Shown here piece by piece: positions 18,243-29,057 of a DNA stretch of 64,000 nt. Origin of the DNA: Demequina subtropica (GTDB lineage Bacteria > Actinomycetota > Actinomycetes > Actinomycetales > Demequinaceae); contig NZ_BBMB01000008.1 in assembly GCF_000971235.1 (NCBI RefSeq), forward strand, positions 90,687-154,686, given 5' to 3'. The notes below the pieces were generated by a model. The model had not been told where the DNA came from. It worked only from the letters and a program-made list of their open reading frames with translations, and made no database searches. Numbering within the stretch: position 1 is the first letter of the stretch; the number at the start of each line of letters is the position of its first letter. The translations under genes were made by a program, and so were the position numbers.

Positions 18243-19925
18243 TCAGGCGTTCGCCGGCTGGAACGCCCCCGTCGCGAGCTCGAGGCCGGGCACCGCCTCG
18301 ACGAGCGTGAACATGCCGCCGTCGAGCGTCGCGGAGTCGAGGCCGTGCTGCGCCAGCACGCGGTGCGCGTAGTAGGAGCGCACGCCCGACGCGCACAGGA
18401 CGCGCACCGGACGGCCGGCGGCCATCTGCTTGACGCCCTCGATGTACTCGCGGATGTGCGTGTGCGGGAGGTTGAGCGCCTCGGGCAGGTGGCCCATGGC
18501 GTACTCGCGCTCCGAGCGGACGTCGATGAGCAGCGCGTTCTCGCGGGCCCAGTCGAGGTCCTGGAAGCGCCACGTCTTGGTGGTGCCGTTGACGACGTTC
18601 TGGGCCAGGAAGCCGAGCATGTTGACCGGGTCCTTCGCGGAGCCGAACGGCGGCGCGTACGCGAGCTCGAGCTCCGCGATGTCGTCGACGTCCATGCCCG
18701 CACGCAGGGCGGTCGCGAGCACGTCGATGCGCTTGTCGGCGCCGTCGGGGCCCACGGCCTGCGCGCCGAGCAGCTTGCCGTCGGGCGAGAAGACGCCCAT
18801 GAGGTGGAGGATCTGCGAGCCGGGGTAGTAGCCGGCGTGGTTGCCCGGGTGGGTGTGGACCACGAAGTACTCGATGCCCGCCTGGTCGAGCATGCGCGGC
18901 GACGCGCCCGTCATCGCGGCGGTGAGGCCGAAGGCGCGGACGATGGCGGTGCCCAGCACGGGCTGCGCCTGGTCGACGCGGCCCATGATCGAGTCGGCGG
19001 CGCGGCGGCCCTGGCGGTTCGCGGGTCCCGCGAGCGGCACCGGGCCCACCTGGCCGGTGACGCCGTGGCGCACGGCGATCGCGTCGCCGGCGGCCCAGAT
19101 GTGCGGGTCGGAGGTCTGCTGCTGCGCGTCCACGAGGATCGCGCCGCGCTCGGTGAGCTCGAGGCCGGCCTCGGCGGCGAGCGCCGTATTGGGCTTCACG
19201 CCCACCGACATCACGACGATGTCGGCCGGCACCTCGGTGCCGTCGCCGAGCGTCACGGTGACCGCCGCATCGTCCCCGCCCGCGCGGATGCCCGTCGCGG
19301 CGACGCCGGTGCGGACGTCGACGCCGTGCGACGCGAGCTCCTTCTCGACGAGCGCGCTCATCTCGGGCGCGAGCGGCGGGAGCACCTGCGGGGCGAGCTC
19401 GACGAGCGTGACCTCGAGGCCGCGGTGGCGGAAGGCCTCGGCCGTCTCGAGGCCGATGAAGCCGGCGCCCATGACGACGGCGCGCTTCGCGGTCGCGGTG
19501 CGGGCAGCGAGCTCGCGCGCCTCGTCGACGGTGCGGAGGTGGGTGACCTCGGGGAGGTCGACGCCGGGGATGGGCGGGACGATGGCGTCCGCGCCGGGCG
19601 ACAGCACCAGCGCGTCGTACTCGAAGGTCTCGGTGCCGGCGGGCGTCGCGACCAGGACGGTCTGCGCCTCGCGGTCGATGCTGATGACCTCGTGCTCGAT
19701 GCGCACGTCGAGGTCGAGCTCGGCCTTGAGGGACGCGGGGGAGTGGAGCAGCAGGTACGAGTCCTGCTCGATCTCGCCGCCCACGTGGTACGGGAGCCCG
19801 CAGTTCGCGAAGGAGACGTACCTGCCCTTCTCGAACACGATGATCTCGGCCTGCTCGTTGAGCCGGCGTGCCCGGGCCGCGGCGCTCATGCCGCCCGCCA
19901 CTCCACCGATCACCAGGATGCGCAT
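18243..19925 (-). CDS. CoA-disulfide reductase with C-terminal rhodanese domain (CoADR-RHD type)
   Basis: 560 residues. An FAD- and NAD(P)H-dependent pyridine nucleotide-disulfide oxidoreductase (residues 1-450) reduces CoA disulfide or CoA persulfide and polysulfide. The FAD motif is VIGGVAGGMSAAARARR and the active Cys is Cys42 in FANCGLPY. A second dinucleotide motif, VVMGAGFIGLETAE, lies near residue 152. A rhodanese domain (about 465-555) carries its catalytic Cys in VLCASGVRS. Homologues act in sulfane-sulfur handling. AAGGA precedes the ATG at 19925. A CsoR-family operator overlaps the promoter region, so I infer induction by reactive sulfur through the CstR-like protein at 21307-21576. 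Confidence 0.9.
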   Translation of the reverse strand: MRILVIGGVAGGMSAAARARRLNEQAEIIVFEKGRYVSFANCGLPYHVGGEIEQDSYLLLHSPASLKAELDLDVRIEHEVISIDREAQTVLVATPAGTETFEYDALVLSPGADAIVPPIPGVDLPEVTHLRTVDEARELAARTATAKRAVVMGAGFIGLETAEAFRHRGLEVTLVELAPQVLPPLAPEMSALVEKELASHGVDVRTGVAATGIRAGGDDAAVTVTLGDGTEVPADIVVMSVGVKPNTALAAEAGLELTERGAILVDAQQQTSDPHIWAAGDAIAVRHGVTGQVGPVPLAGPANRQGRRAADSIMGRVDQAQPVLGTAIVRAFGLTAAMTGASPRMLDQAGIEYFVVHTHPGNHAGYYPGSQILHLMGVFSPDGKLLGAQAVGPDGADKRIDVLATALRAGMDVDDIAELELAYAPPFGSAKDPVNMLGFLAQNVVNGTTKTWRFQDLDWARENALLIDVRSEREYAMGHLPEALNLPHTHIREYIEGVKQMAAGRPVRVLCASGVRSYYAHRVLAQHGLDSATLDGGMFTLVEAVPGLELATGAFQPANA

Positions 19926-19956
19926 GCGATGTCCTTCCGTCGAAAGTTCGTGAACC

Positions 19957-19962
19957 AGGCTA
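19957..19962 (-). promoter_or_regulatory. -10 element of the CoADR-rhodanese gene
   Basis: TAGCCT on the minus strand, about 30 bases before the ATG. The palindromic operator at 19967-19982 sits four bases upstream of it, where bound repressor would block the spacer and -35 region. Confidence 0.5.
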
Positions 19963-19966
19963 ACAG

Positions 19967-19982
19967 ATACCCCCGGGGGTAT
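19967..19982. promoter_or_regulatory. CsoR/CstR-type operator, site 1
   Basis: ATACCCCCGGGGGTAT is a perfect 16-base palindrome with the TACCCC-GGGGTA arms typical of CsoR-family sites. It precedes the CoADR-rhodanese gene. Confidence 0.75.
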
Positions 19983-20079
19983 ATTCCGACCTTGGTCCCG
20001 AGGCTTCTCTCACGGGGACGATGCGGCGCGCCGCGTACCTTCATGCTACGGCGACGCCCCGCGCAGCGCCGGCCTTGCC

Positions 20080-21159
20080 TCACGCGGTCGGCTCGGGCTC
20101 CGGCTCCGCATCTGGCGCTTGCCTGGCGGCGTGCCGCTCGGCGAGCGCGCGGCCGGTGCGGTGCGCCAGCCGGACCGAGGGGCGCTCGACCGCAAGGTAG
20201 AAGGCGACGGTCGCGGCAGCTGTCCCGCACGCGTACAGCACGAGGTCGGTCAGGCCGCCGGTGAGCGTCGAGACGCCGACTGTCGTGAGGACGAGCGAGT
20301 GGACCAGGTACAGGGAGTAGCTCGCCGCGCCGGCTCGATCGAGGGCGGTGAGGGTGCGGGAGTGCGTGGTTGCAGCCGAGTGGTAGACCGCCTCGAGCCC
20401 GATCCATGCGGCGAGCGGGATCGAGTACAACGTGAGCAGGAAGAGGTTGCTCGCCAGCGGTCCGACGAACTGGCCGCCATGGAACTTCACCATCAGCAGG
20501 ATCACGCTCGAGACGACGACCGCGGCGCGCACCCCTCGCAGGGCGCGGGTGCTCAGCACCGGCAGGTCCGTGTAGTGCTCCGCGAGCACCGCGCCGAGCA
20601 GCCAGATCGGCAGGCCCACCACCGGCGTCCACCAGCCGAAGACGAAGTACTCGAGGTCGCCGTCCACGATCGCGTGGTAGCCGACGACCGTGACGAGCGC
20701 CGCGATGACGAGCGAACCCACGGCGATCCAGTGCATGCGGATCCGCGTGCGGACGAGCAGCGGGTATACCGCGTAGAACCCGAGCTCGCAGATGACGCTC
20801 CAGAGGATCGTGCGCATCCAGTCGAAGTGGGGCGGCACGGTGCCGAGGAGGGCGGAGAGGAGCATGAACGCCAGGATCGGCGGCACGATGCGCAGGCCCC
20901 GGCGCGCGGCGAACTGCGCCACATCGAGCTTGCGGCCCCGCGCCTGGGGAAGGTGGATGACGAACCCGCTCAGCACGAAGAAGACGGCCACCGCGGCGGG
21001 CCCGTTGAAGGAGTTCGCCAGCACGGTGTCGAGGCCTTCGCCCAAGGTCGACCCGATGAGCGGCGAGAGCGACGCGCCGACCGCATAGTGGAAATGGAAC
21101 AGCGCCACCACGAGCGCGCAGATGAACCTGATCGCATCCAGCCCGACCACACGTTGCAT
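20080..21159 (-). CDS. Acyltransferase family 3 membrane protein
   Basis: 359 residues with about ten predicted membrane helices. The opening RVVGLDAIRFICALVVALFHF and FFVLSGFVIHLP segments are typical of acyltransferase-3 enzymes, which O-acetylate or acylate surface polysaccharides, peptidoglycan or lipids. The substrate is unknown. Codon use is looser than in its neighbours and the upstream 120 bases are relatively AT-rich, which suggests acquisition. It lies between the CoADR and CstR-like genes on the same strand but has no sulfur motif. The C-terminal tail is rich in Glu-Pro. Confidence 0.85.
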   Translation of the reverse strand: MQRVVGLDAIRFICALVVALFHFHYAVGASLSPLIGSTLGEGLDTVLANSFNGPAAVAVFFVLSGFVIHLPQARGRKLDVAQFAARRGLRIVPPILAFMLLSALLGTVPPHFDWMRTILWSVICELGFYAVYPLLVRTRIRMHWIAVGSLVIAALVTVVGYHAIVDGDLEYFVFGWWTPVVGLPIWLLGAVLAEHYTDLPVLSTRALRGVRAAVVVSSVILLMVKFHGGQFVGPLASNLFLLTLYSIPLAAWIGLEAVYHSAATTHSRTLTALDRAGAASYSLYLVHSLVLTTVGVSTLTGGLTDLVLYACGTAAATVAFYLAVERPSVRLAHRTGRALAERHAARQAPDAEPEPEPTA

Positions 21160-21306
21160 GGCACCCCCCGAGCCCCTCGCGTGCGTGCACGACGATCACG
21201 GCATCATGCCGCGTATTCGGGAGAATAGTGGGACAAACGGGACGCGTGTCAAGGTTAGGGGCGCTACAGAGACGGCCCAGCGCCCGCAGGCCGGGCGGTG
21301 TTGGGC

Positions 21307-24257
<2,951 letters not shown>

Positions 24258-24258
24258 C

Positions 24259-24450
24259 ATGCCGATCTGGCAGCAGGTGCTGGTCGGCGTCATCCCGTCG
24301 ATCGGCGTCGGCGCGCTGTTCTGGTACGTCATGCGCGCCGTGATCCGCGCGGACCGCAACGAGCGCGCGGCGCTCGCGGCCGCCGAGGCGGGCGACGATG
24401 CGACCGAGGCCGCGGAGCCGACCGAGGCGGGGAGCTCCGCTCAGGCGTGA
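24259..24450 (+). CDS. Small single-pass membrane protein downstream of lysS
   Basis: 63 residues: one N-terminal membrane helix (about 6-28, VLVGVIPSIGVGALFWYVMRAV) and an Ala/Glu-rich cytoplasmic tail. It starts two bases after the lysS stop, with GGAGG inside the lysS end as ribosome-binding site. No known function. Confidence 0.65.
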   Translation: MPIWQQVLVGVIPSIGVGALFWYVMRAVIRADRNERAALAAAEAGDDATEAAEPTEAGSSAQA

Positions 24451-24465
24451 GGCGCGCGTCGCGCG

Positions 24466-24654
24466 TCAGCGCGACGAGTGCCGCGGTGCCTGGTTCTCGA
24501 CGGCGTAGGCGAGCGCTCCCGCGCCGGCCAGGCACGCGAAGGACAGCAGCCACAGCGCCGCCGCGACGCCTTCGAGGGCAGGGATCTGCGAGAAGGCGAC
24601 GGCGATCGCCGCGATAAGGCTCAGGGCGCTCGCGGCGCGCAGCTCCGTCAGCAT
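24466..24654 (-). CDS. Small two-helix membrane protein, hypothetical
   Basis: 62 residues with two hydrophobic helices (about 8-26 and 31-51). GGAGG precedes the ATG by about six bases, which is the main support besides composition. Convergent with the lysS-linked small gene. Family not recognised; it could be a chance frame. Confidence 0.45.
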   Translation of the reverse strand: MLTELRAASALSLIAAIAVAFSQIPALEGVAAALWLLSFACLAGAGALAYAVENQAPRHSSR

Positions 24655-24833
24655 TCATCCTCCGTCAGATGCGTGGCCACCGATGGCCCGGCTCCGCACG
24701 TTACCGGTGCGACGGCGGCAAGGCAACGACCTGGCCGGATGCCGGTGTCGCGCGCGTTCGCGTGGCGGGGGAGCGTGATTATCGGCGCCTGTCGGCCCAT
24801 TTTTGGAAAAGGTGGCCGATTCATCTCCGAAAC

Positions 24834-24849
24834 CCGATTCGATAATCGG
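24834..24849. promoter_or_regulatory. Palindrome in the AT-richer region upstream of lsr2
   Basis: CCGATT-CGAT-AATCGG, a perfect inverted repeat 11 bases upstream of the lsr2 -35 hexamer, within about 150 bases that are clearly richer in A and T than the rest. It may be an operator. Lsr2-type proteins bind AT-rich DNA, so autoregulation is plausible. Confidence 0.4.
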
Positions 24850-24860
24850 CGGGAACGCAA

Positions 24861-24890
24861 TTGACGCGCACGTGTCGGGAATGCGAATAT
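24861..24890 (+). promoter_or_regulatory. lsr2 promoter
   Basis: -35 TTGACG (24861-24866) and -10 GAATAT (24885-24890) with an 18-base spacer. The start codon is 31 bases downstream with a good ribosome-binding site. Confidence 0.5.
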
Positions 24891-24920
24891 CGGGGTCACA
24901 TGCTGAGGAAGGGAACTGCT

Positions 24921-25244
24921 GTGGCGCAGAAGGTTCAGGTGGTCCTGGTCGACGACATCGACGGCACCGCCGCGTCCGAGACCGTGTCGTTCTCCCTCGA
25001 TGGGTCGTCCTACGAGATCGACCTCACCGAGGGCAACGCCCAGAAGCTCCGTGACGCGCTGGCGCCGTGGATCGCTGCCGGCCGTCGCACCGCGACGCGC
25101 AAGGCCCCGACCCGCGCACGCAAGTCCGCGTCCGGGCCCGCGCCCGCCGCGATCCGTGCATGGGCGAAGGAGAACGGCGTCGACGTCCCTGAGCGCGGGC
25201 GCATCCCGTCGAAGGTCCGCGAGGCCTACGACGCCGCGCAGTGA
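24921..25244 (+). CDS. lsr2: Lsr2 nucleoid-associated protein (H-NS-like xenogeneic silencer)
   Basis: 107 residues. The N-terminal dimerisation domain (AQKVQVVLVDDIDGTAASETVSFSLDG) and the C-terminal DNA-binding domain (AIRAWAKENGVDVPERGRIPSKVREAY) match Lsr2; RGR is the AT-hook-like minor-groove motif. It coats AT-rich, often foreign DNA. GTG start at 24921 with GAGGAAGGG upstream; a longer in-frame start at 24861 overlaps the promoter and was rejected. The stop overlaps the next gene by four bases. Confidence 0.93.
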   Translation: MAQKVQVVLVDDIDGTAASETVSFSLDGSSYEIDLTEGNAQKLRDALAPWIAAGRRTATRKAPTRARKSASGPAPAAIRAWAKENGVDVPERGRIPSKVREAYDAAQ

Positions 25245-26308
25245 CGCTCCTCTGGGGCACCTATCCGGTCGCGGGGCTCGGCACCCCGGCCGGGCTCGGG
25301 GAGGGCATCTGGCGTTCCGCCACCCCTGAGTCGGTCGCCTCGGAGCAGGTGCTCGAGCTGTCCGCGCCCTCGTTCCTCGTCGCGCACCCGACGCTGCCGC
25401 TGGTCTACGCGGCGTGCGAGCTGCCTGCGAGCGAGGTCGCCGTGCTCGACGTGAGCCGCCCGGCCGCCCCGCGCATCGTCGCGCGGCTGGTGACGGGCGG
25501 TGCCGATGCGTGCCACCTGCTGCTCGCGGGCGACGCGCGGACGCTCTATGTGAGCCACTACTCGAGCGGGGACCTCGCCGTGGTCCCGCTCGGCGAGGAC
25601 GGGCTGCCGTCGGACGATGCGCCCGCCCAGCTGTGGGGCCACGCCGGCTCGGGCCCGAACGTGGACAGGCAGGAGGCGCCGCACGCGCACTCGGCGACGC
25701 TCGCGCCGGGCGGACGGCACGTGCTCGTGGCTGACCTCGGCACCGACCAGCTGCGTCGGTACAGGATCCTCGACGGCGGGCTGCTCGAGCCCGACGGCAT
25801 CGCCGCGGTGCTGCCCCCGGGCGCCGGCCCGCGTCACATCGTGGTGCGCGGGAACCTGCTCTACGCGACGTGCGAGCTCGACCACCAGGTCCGGACGCTC
25901 CGCTGGGACGCCGCATCGTCCACCGCCGAGGTGATCGCCGAGCGGCCGTCCACCATGGCCCCGCCCCGCACCGCCGAGCTGCAGGACGCGCACCTTGCGC
26001 TCGTGCCGGGGCATACGGGCGACGTGCTGCTGGTCTCGGTGCGAGGCGCGGACGTGATCTCGGTCTTCGACGTCGCGCCCGAGGGTGAGCTCGCGTACCG
26101 CGGAGCCTTCGATGCCGGGCACTGGCCGCGGTACTTCGCGGCCTTCGACGACAGGCTCGTGGTGGGGGAGGAGCGCGGCCACCGCGTGCGCTCATACGCG
26201 CTCGCCGACGTGATCGGGATGCCGCCCGAGCTGGGGGTGGGCGAGGTGGTCGAGCTGCCGCATGAGGTCGGCGAGGTCCCGAGCCCCGCCTGCGTGATCG
26301 AGGTCTGA
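25241..26308 (+). CDS. Lactonase-family beta-propeller protein (6-phosphogluconolactonase-like)
   Basis: 355 residues without a signal peptide, matching the seven-bladed lactonase family (Pgl of E. coli and relatives). PHAHSATLAPGGRHVLVADLGTDQLRRY and GAGPRHIVV are characteristic; His and Asp in these blades form the active-site surface. It may hydrolyse 6-phosphogluconolactone, but the family also contains other lactonases. GTG start overlapping lsr2, an unusual pairing that ties it to lsr2 transcription. Confidence 0.85.
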   Translation: MTLLWGTYPVAGLGTPAGLGEGIWRSATPESVASEQVLELSAPSFLVAHPTLPLVYAACELPASEVAVLDVSRPAAPRIVARLVTGGADACHLLLAGDARTLYVSHYSSGDLAVVPLGEDGLPSDDAPAQLWGHAGSGPNVDRQEAPHAHSATLAPGGRHVLVADLGTDQLRRYRILDGGLLEPDGIAAVLPPGAGPRHIVVRGNLLYATCELDHQVRTLRWDAASSTAEVIAERPSTMAPPRTAELQDAHLALVPGHTGDVLLVSVRGADVISVFDVAPEGELAYRGAFDAGHWPRYFAAFDDRLVVGEERGHRVRSYALADVIGMPPELGVGEVVELPHEVGEVPSPACVIEV

Positions 26309-26329
26309 CCGCGCCCCGATCGCGCGGGA

Positions 26330-26569
26330 TCAGGCGAGCGGCGCGAGCAGCTCCTTGACGGCCGAGGCGGTGGGCACGCGGCCGGACATGAGCAGCTTCT
26401 CGTCGACCACCAGGCCCGGCGTGCGCATGACGCCGTAGCCGGCGATGGCGCCGTAGTCGGTGACCTTCTCGAAGGTGGCGTCGAGGCCCAGCTCCGCCGC
26501 GGCCTCGCGGGTGACGCGCTCGAGGTTCGCGCAGTTGGTGCAGCCGGGGCCGAGGATCTTGATGATCAT
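26330..26569 (-). CDS. Small thioredoxin-fold redox-active disulfide protein
   Basis: 79 residues of the MTH895-like thioredoxin family: MIIKILGPGCTNCANL carries CTNC as the redox pair, followed by a thioredoxin fold with cis-Pro segment RTPGLVV. Third gene of an ArsR-permease-thioredoxin operon, 22 bases after the permease. It probably supplies electrons to, or receives a thiol-reactive substrate from, the permease (inference). Confidence 0.85.
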   Translation of the reverse strand: MIIKILGPGCTNCANLERVTREAAAELGLDATFEKVTDYGAIAGYGVMRTPGLVVDEKLLMSGRVPTASAVKELLAPLA

Positions 26570-26591
26570 GAGGGGTTCCTTTCGGGTGGGT

Positions 26592-27647
26592 TCACGCGGG
26601 GAGGACGGCGTTGAAGAGGTAGCCGACGGCGACGATGCCGGCGGTCACCACGGCGATGAACAGCCCGATGAGCTGCGGCTTGAGCAAGCGGCGCAGCAGG
26701 ATCATCTCGGGCAGGCTGAGCGCGACCGTGGCCATCATGAAGGCGAGCAGCGTGCCCATCGGGAGGCCCTTGTCGAACAGGGCCTCGACCATGGGGAGCA
26801 CTCCGGCGGCGTTCGAGTACAGGGGTACGCCGAGCAGGACGGCGAGCGGGACGGCGAGCAGGTTCTCGGGGCCGGCGTGGTCGGCGAACCACTGCTCGGG
26901 CGCCCAGCCGTGGATCGCGGCGCCGATGCCAATGCCGACGATCAGGTACGGCCAGATCTTCTTGAGGATGTCCCGGACCTCCTCGAGGCCCATCTGGATG
27001 CGGTCGTTCCACGTGAGCGAGTAGCCGGGGTCGACGGCCTGGCCTCCCAGCGTGGTCTCGAAGACGAACGGCTCGATCCAGCGCTCGGGTCGCATGCGGC
27101 CGAGGATGAAGCCGGCGACGATGGCGATGGTGAGACCCGCGCCCACGTAGAGAAGCGTGGGTCCCCAGCCGAACAGCCCGAGCAGGAGCGCGATGGCGAC
27201 CTCGTTCACCAGCGGGCTCGCGATGAGGAAGCTCAGGGTGACACCCACGGGGACGCCGGCCGCGACGAAGCCGATGAAGGCCGGCACGGCCGAGCACGAG
27301 CAGAACGGGGTGACCACGCCGAGCGCCGCGGCGGCCACGTTGCCCACGCCCTCGCGCTTGCCACCCAGGATCGCGCGCGTGCGCTCGACGGACATGAAGG
27401 ACCGCAGCACCGTGACGAGGAAGATGATCCCGGCCAGCAGCAGCAGGATCTTGACGGTGTCGTAAAGGAAGAAGTGGATGCCGGAGCCCAGGCGCGTCTC
27501 CAGGTCGAGGCCGACGGCATCGCCGAGCAGCCAGTCCCAGAAGGGCAGGTTGACGGAGTACAGCGCCCACCAGGCGAGCGCGGCGGCGCCCAGCCCGACC
27601 CAGCGCTGACGCGGGTTCGCGCGGTGCACGCGTTCCATCACCGTCAT
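26592..27647 (-). CDS. DUF318/ArsP-type permease
   Basis: 351 residues with about eight to ten membrane helices. The signature GVVTPFCSCSAVPAFIGF contains the conserved cysteine pair of the UPF0718/ArsP permeases, and a second half-repeat has LGVPLYSNAAGVLPMVEALF. Characterised ArsP proteins export trivalent organoarsenicals; the substrate here is unknown and could be another thiol-reactive compound. ATG at 27647 has GGAGG six bases upstream; GTG at 27650 is an alternative. It overlaps the arsR stop. Confidence 0.88.
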   Translation of the reverse strand: MTVMERVHRANPRQRWVGLGAAALAWWALYSVNLPFWDWLLGDAVGLDLETRLGSGIHFFLYDTVKILLLLAGIIFLVTVLRSFMSVERTRAILGGKREGVGNVAAAALGVVTPFCSCSAVPAFIGFVAAGVPVGVTLSFLIASPLVNEVAIALLLGLFGWGPTLLYVGAGLTIAIVAGFILGRMRPERWIEPFVFETTLGGQAVDPGYSLTWNDRIQMGLEEVRDILKKIWPYLIVGIGIGAAIHGWAPEQWFADHAGPENLLAVPLAVLLGVPLYSNAAGVLPMVEALFDKGLPMGTLLAFMMATVALSLPEMILLRRLLKPQLIGLFIAVVTAGIVAVGYLFNAVLPA

Positions 27648-27979
27648 CACGCACCTCCGAGGTCGCGGGCGGGCGCGGGAAGCGCTCCGGCCAGGCGGGA
27701 CGATGCGTCGGCCGCCAGGGCGTAGTCGATCCAGCGGCCGCGGCGGGTCGCGGTGACCAGCTCCGCGTCGCGCAGGATCCGAAGGTGGTAGCTCAGCAGC
27801 GTGCTCGACACGTCGACGTGCTCCTGGAGGTCGCACACGCAGCGGGGCCCATCGGCCAGGCGCTCCAGCACCGTCCACCGGACCGGATCCGCGGCCGCCT
27901 GGAGGAGCGCCACAGCCGTCGCGGGGTCGGTCGGGGGCGCCTGCCGGAGCAGGACCGGGGCCGCCGACGATTGAGCCAC
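27647..27979 (-). CDS. ArsR/SmtB-family metalloregulator
   Basis: 110 residues, winged helix. The metal-site helix is RCVCDLQEHV with Cys47 and Cys49, like the ELCVCDL arsenite site of ArsR. The recognition region STLLSYHLRILRDAELV and the wing RRGRWIDYAL follow. It probably represses its own operon, with thiophilic metalloids as likely inducers. GTG start at 27979. A CsoR-type operator lies 12 bases upstream, so two regulators may share this promoter. Confidence 0.88.
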   Translation of the reverse strand: MAQSSAAPVLLRQAPPTDPATAVALLQAAADPVRWTVLERLADGPRCVCDLQEHVDVSSTLLSYHLRILRDAELVTATRRGRWIDYALAADASSRLAGALPAPARDLGGA

Positions 27980-27990
27980 AATTGAAGTGT

Positions 27991-28006
27991 GTACCCGTGG
28001 GGGTAT
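27991..28006. promoter_or_regulatory. CsoR/CstR-type operator, site 3 (ArsR-permease operon)
   Basis: GTACCCGTGGGGGTAT matches site 1 at 13 of 16 positions and keeps the TACCC and GGGTA arms. It lies 12 bases upstream of the arsR start. It is weaker than the other two sites. Confidence 0.55.
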
Positions 28007-28046
28007 CGCGTTCCGGGACCGTGGTCCCGTTGCCCTCCCCGCACAA

Positions 28047-28146
28047 TTGACAGTCCCAACGGACCTGGTCCCGGTTGCGCGGCGTGTCGGGCCCGGAACC
28101 GGGCGACACGCCGCATCGTCCCGGCGAACTCCGTTGCGACTGTCAG
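28047..28146. repeat. Repeat family B, copy 5
   Basis: Ends TGACAGTCCCAACGGA and TCCGTTGCGACTGTCA are reverse complements with one mismatch. An inner pair, CGGCGTGTCG and CGACACGCCG, forms a second stem, and one CGCATCGTCC decamer is inside. This is the only B copy not at a gene end: it lies between divergent arsR and gpmA. Confidence 0.85.
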
Positions 28147-28196
28147 GAGGGGCGGGCGCTGGGACCTCAGTCCAGCGCGGGCCCCGGAGACCGCAC

Positions 28197-28202
28197 TAGG
28201 CT
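28197..28202 (+). promoter_or_regulatory. -10 element for gpmA
   Basis: TAGGCT, six bases before the ATG; leaderless mRNA predicted. Confidence 0.55.
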
Positions 28203-28208
28203 GACCGC

Positions 28209-28955
28209 ATGACCTACACATTGATCCTGCTCCGCCATGGCGAGAGCGAGTGGAACGAGAAGAACCTGTTCACGGGCTGGGTCGACGTCCCGCTGAACGA
28301 CAAGGGCTGGGGCGAGGCCGTCCGCGGCGGCGAGCTCCTCAAGGAGGAGGGCATCCTCCCCGACGTGGTGCACACCTCGTTGCTGCGTCGCGCGATCATG
28401 ACGGCGAACCTCGCGCTCGACTCGGCGGACCGCCACTGGATCCCCGTGAAGCGCCACTGGCGCCTCAACGAGCGTCACTACGGCGACCTCCAGGGCAAGA
28501 ACAAGGCCGAGACCCTCGAGCAGTTCGGCGAGGAGAAGTTCATGATCTGGCGCCGCAGCTACGACGTGCCGCCGCCGGAGATCTCCGCCGAGAACACGTT
28601 CACGCAGGAGGGCGACCCGCGCTACGCCGGCGAGGCCATCCCGAAGACCGAGTGCCTCAAGGACGTCCTCGAGCGCGCGCTTCCCTACTGGGAGGAGCAG
28701 GTGGTCCCGGACCTCAAGGCCGGCAAGACCACGCTGGTCGCGGCGCACGGCAACTCGCTGCGCGCGATCGTCAAGCACCTCGACGACATCGCGGACGACG
28801 CGATCGTGGGCGTCAACATCCCCACGGGCATCCCGCTGGTCTACCACCTCGACGAGGAGACCCTGAAGCCCACCAACCCGGGCGGCACGTACCTCGACCC
28901 CGAGGCCGCCGCGGCCGCCATCCAGGCCGTCGCCAACCAGGGCAAGAAGAAGTAA
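28209..28955 (+). CDS. gpmA: 2,3-bisphosphoglycerate-dependent phosphoglycerate mutase
   Basis: Glycolytic enzyme interconverting 3- and 2-phosphoglycerate. The catalytic histidine is in [20 protein letters not shown] near residue 10, the second His in [17 protein letters not shown], and [11 protein letters not shown] is the substrate loop. 248 residues. Followed by a strong terminator, so probably monocistronic. Confidence 0.96.
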   Translation: MTYTLILLRHGESEWNEKNLFTGWVDVPLNDKGWGEAVRGGELLKEEGILPDVVHTSLLRRAIMTANLALDSADRHWIPVKRHWRLNERHYGDLQGKNKAETLEQFGEEKFMIWRRSYDVPPPEISAENTFTQEGDPRYAGEAIPKTECLKDVLERALPYWEEQVVPDLKAGKTTLVAAHGNSLRAIVKHLDDIADDAIVGVNIPTGIPLVYHLDEETLKPTNPGGTYLDPEAAAAAIQAVANQGKKK

Positions 28956-28970
28956 CGCACCCGCGTCGCC

Positions 28971-29002
28971 GGAGGCCCCCGACCACCAGGTCGGGGGCCT
29001 CC
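28971..29002 (+). terminator. Rho-independent terminator after gpmA
   Basis: GGAGGCCCCCGACC / GGTCGGGGGCCTCC, a perfect 14-bp stem with a four-base loop. The T-tract is poor (GTGCTTTCC). Confidence 0.7.
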
Positions 29003-29045
29003 GTGCTTTCCGGGGACGATGTGCGGCGCTCGCTCCGAGGACCAG

Positions 29046-29051
29046 TAGCCT
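29046..29051 (+). promoter_or_regulatory. -10 element for the DUF3592 gene
   Basis: TAGCCT, six bases before the GTG; leaderless mRNA predicted. Confidence 0.5.
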
Positions 29052-29057
29052 TCGCAC

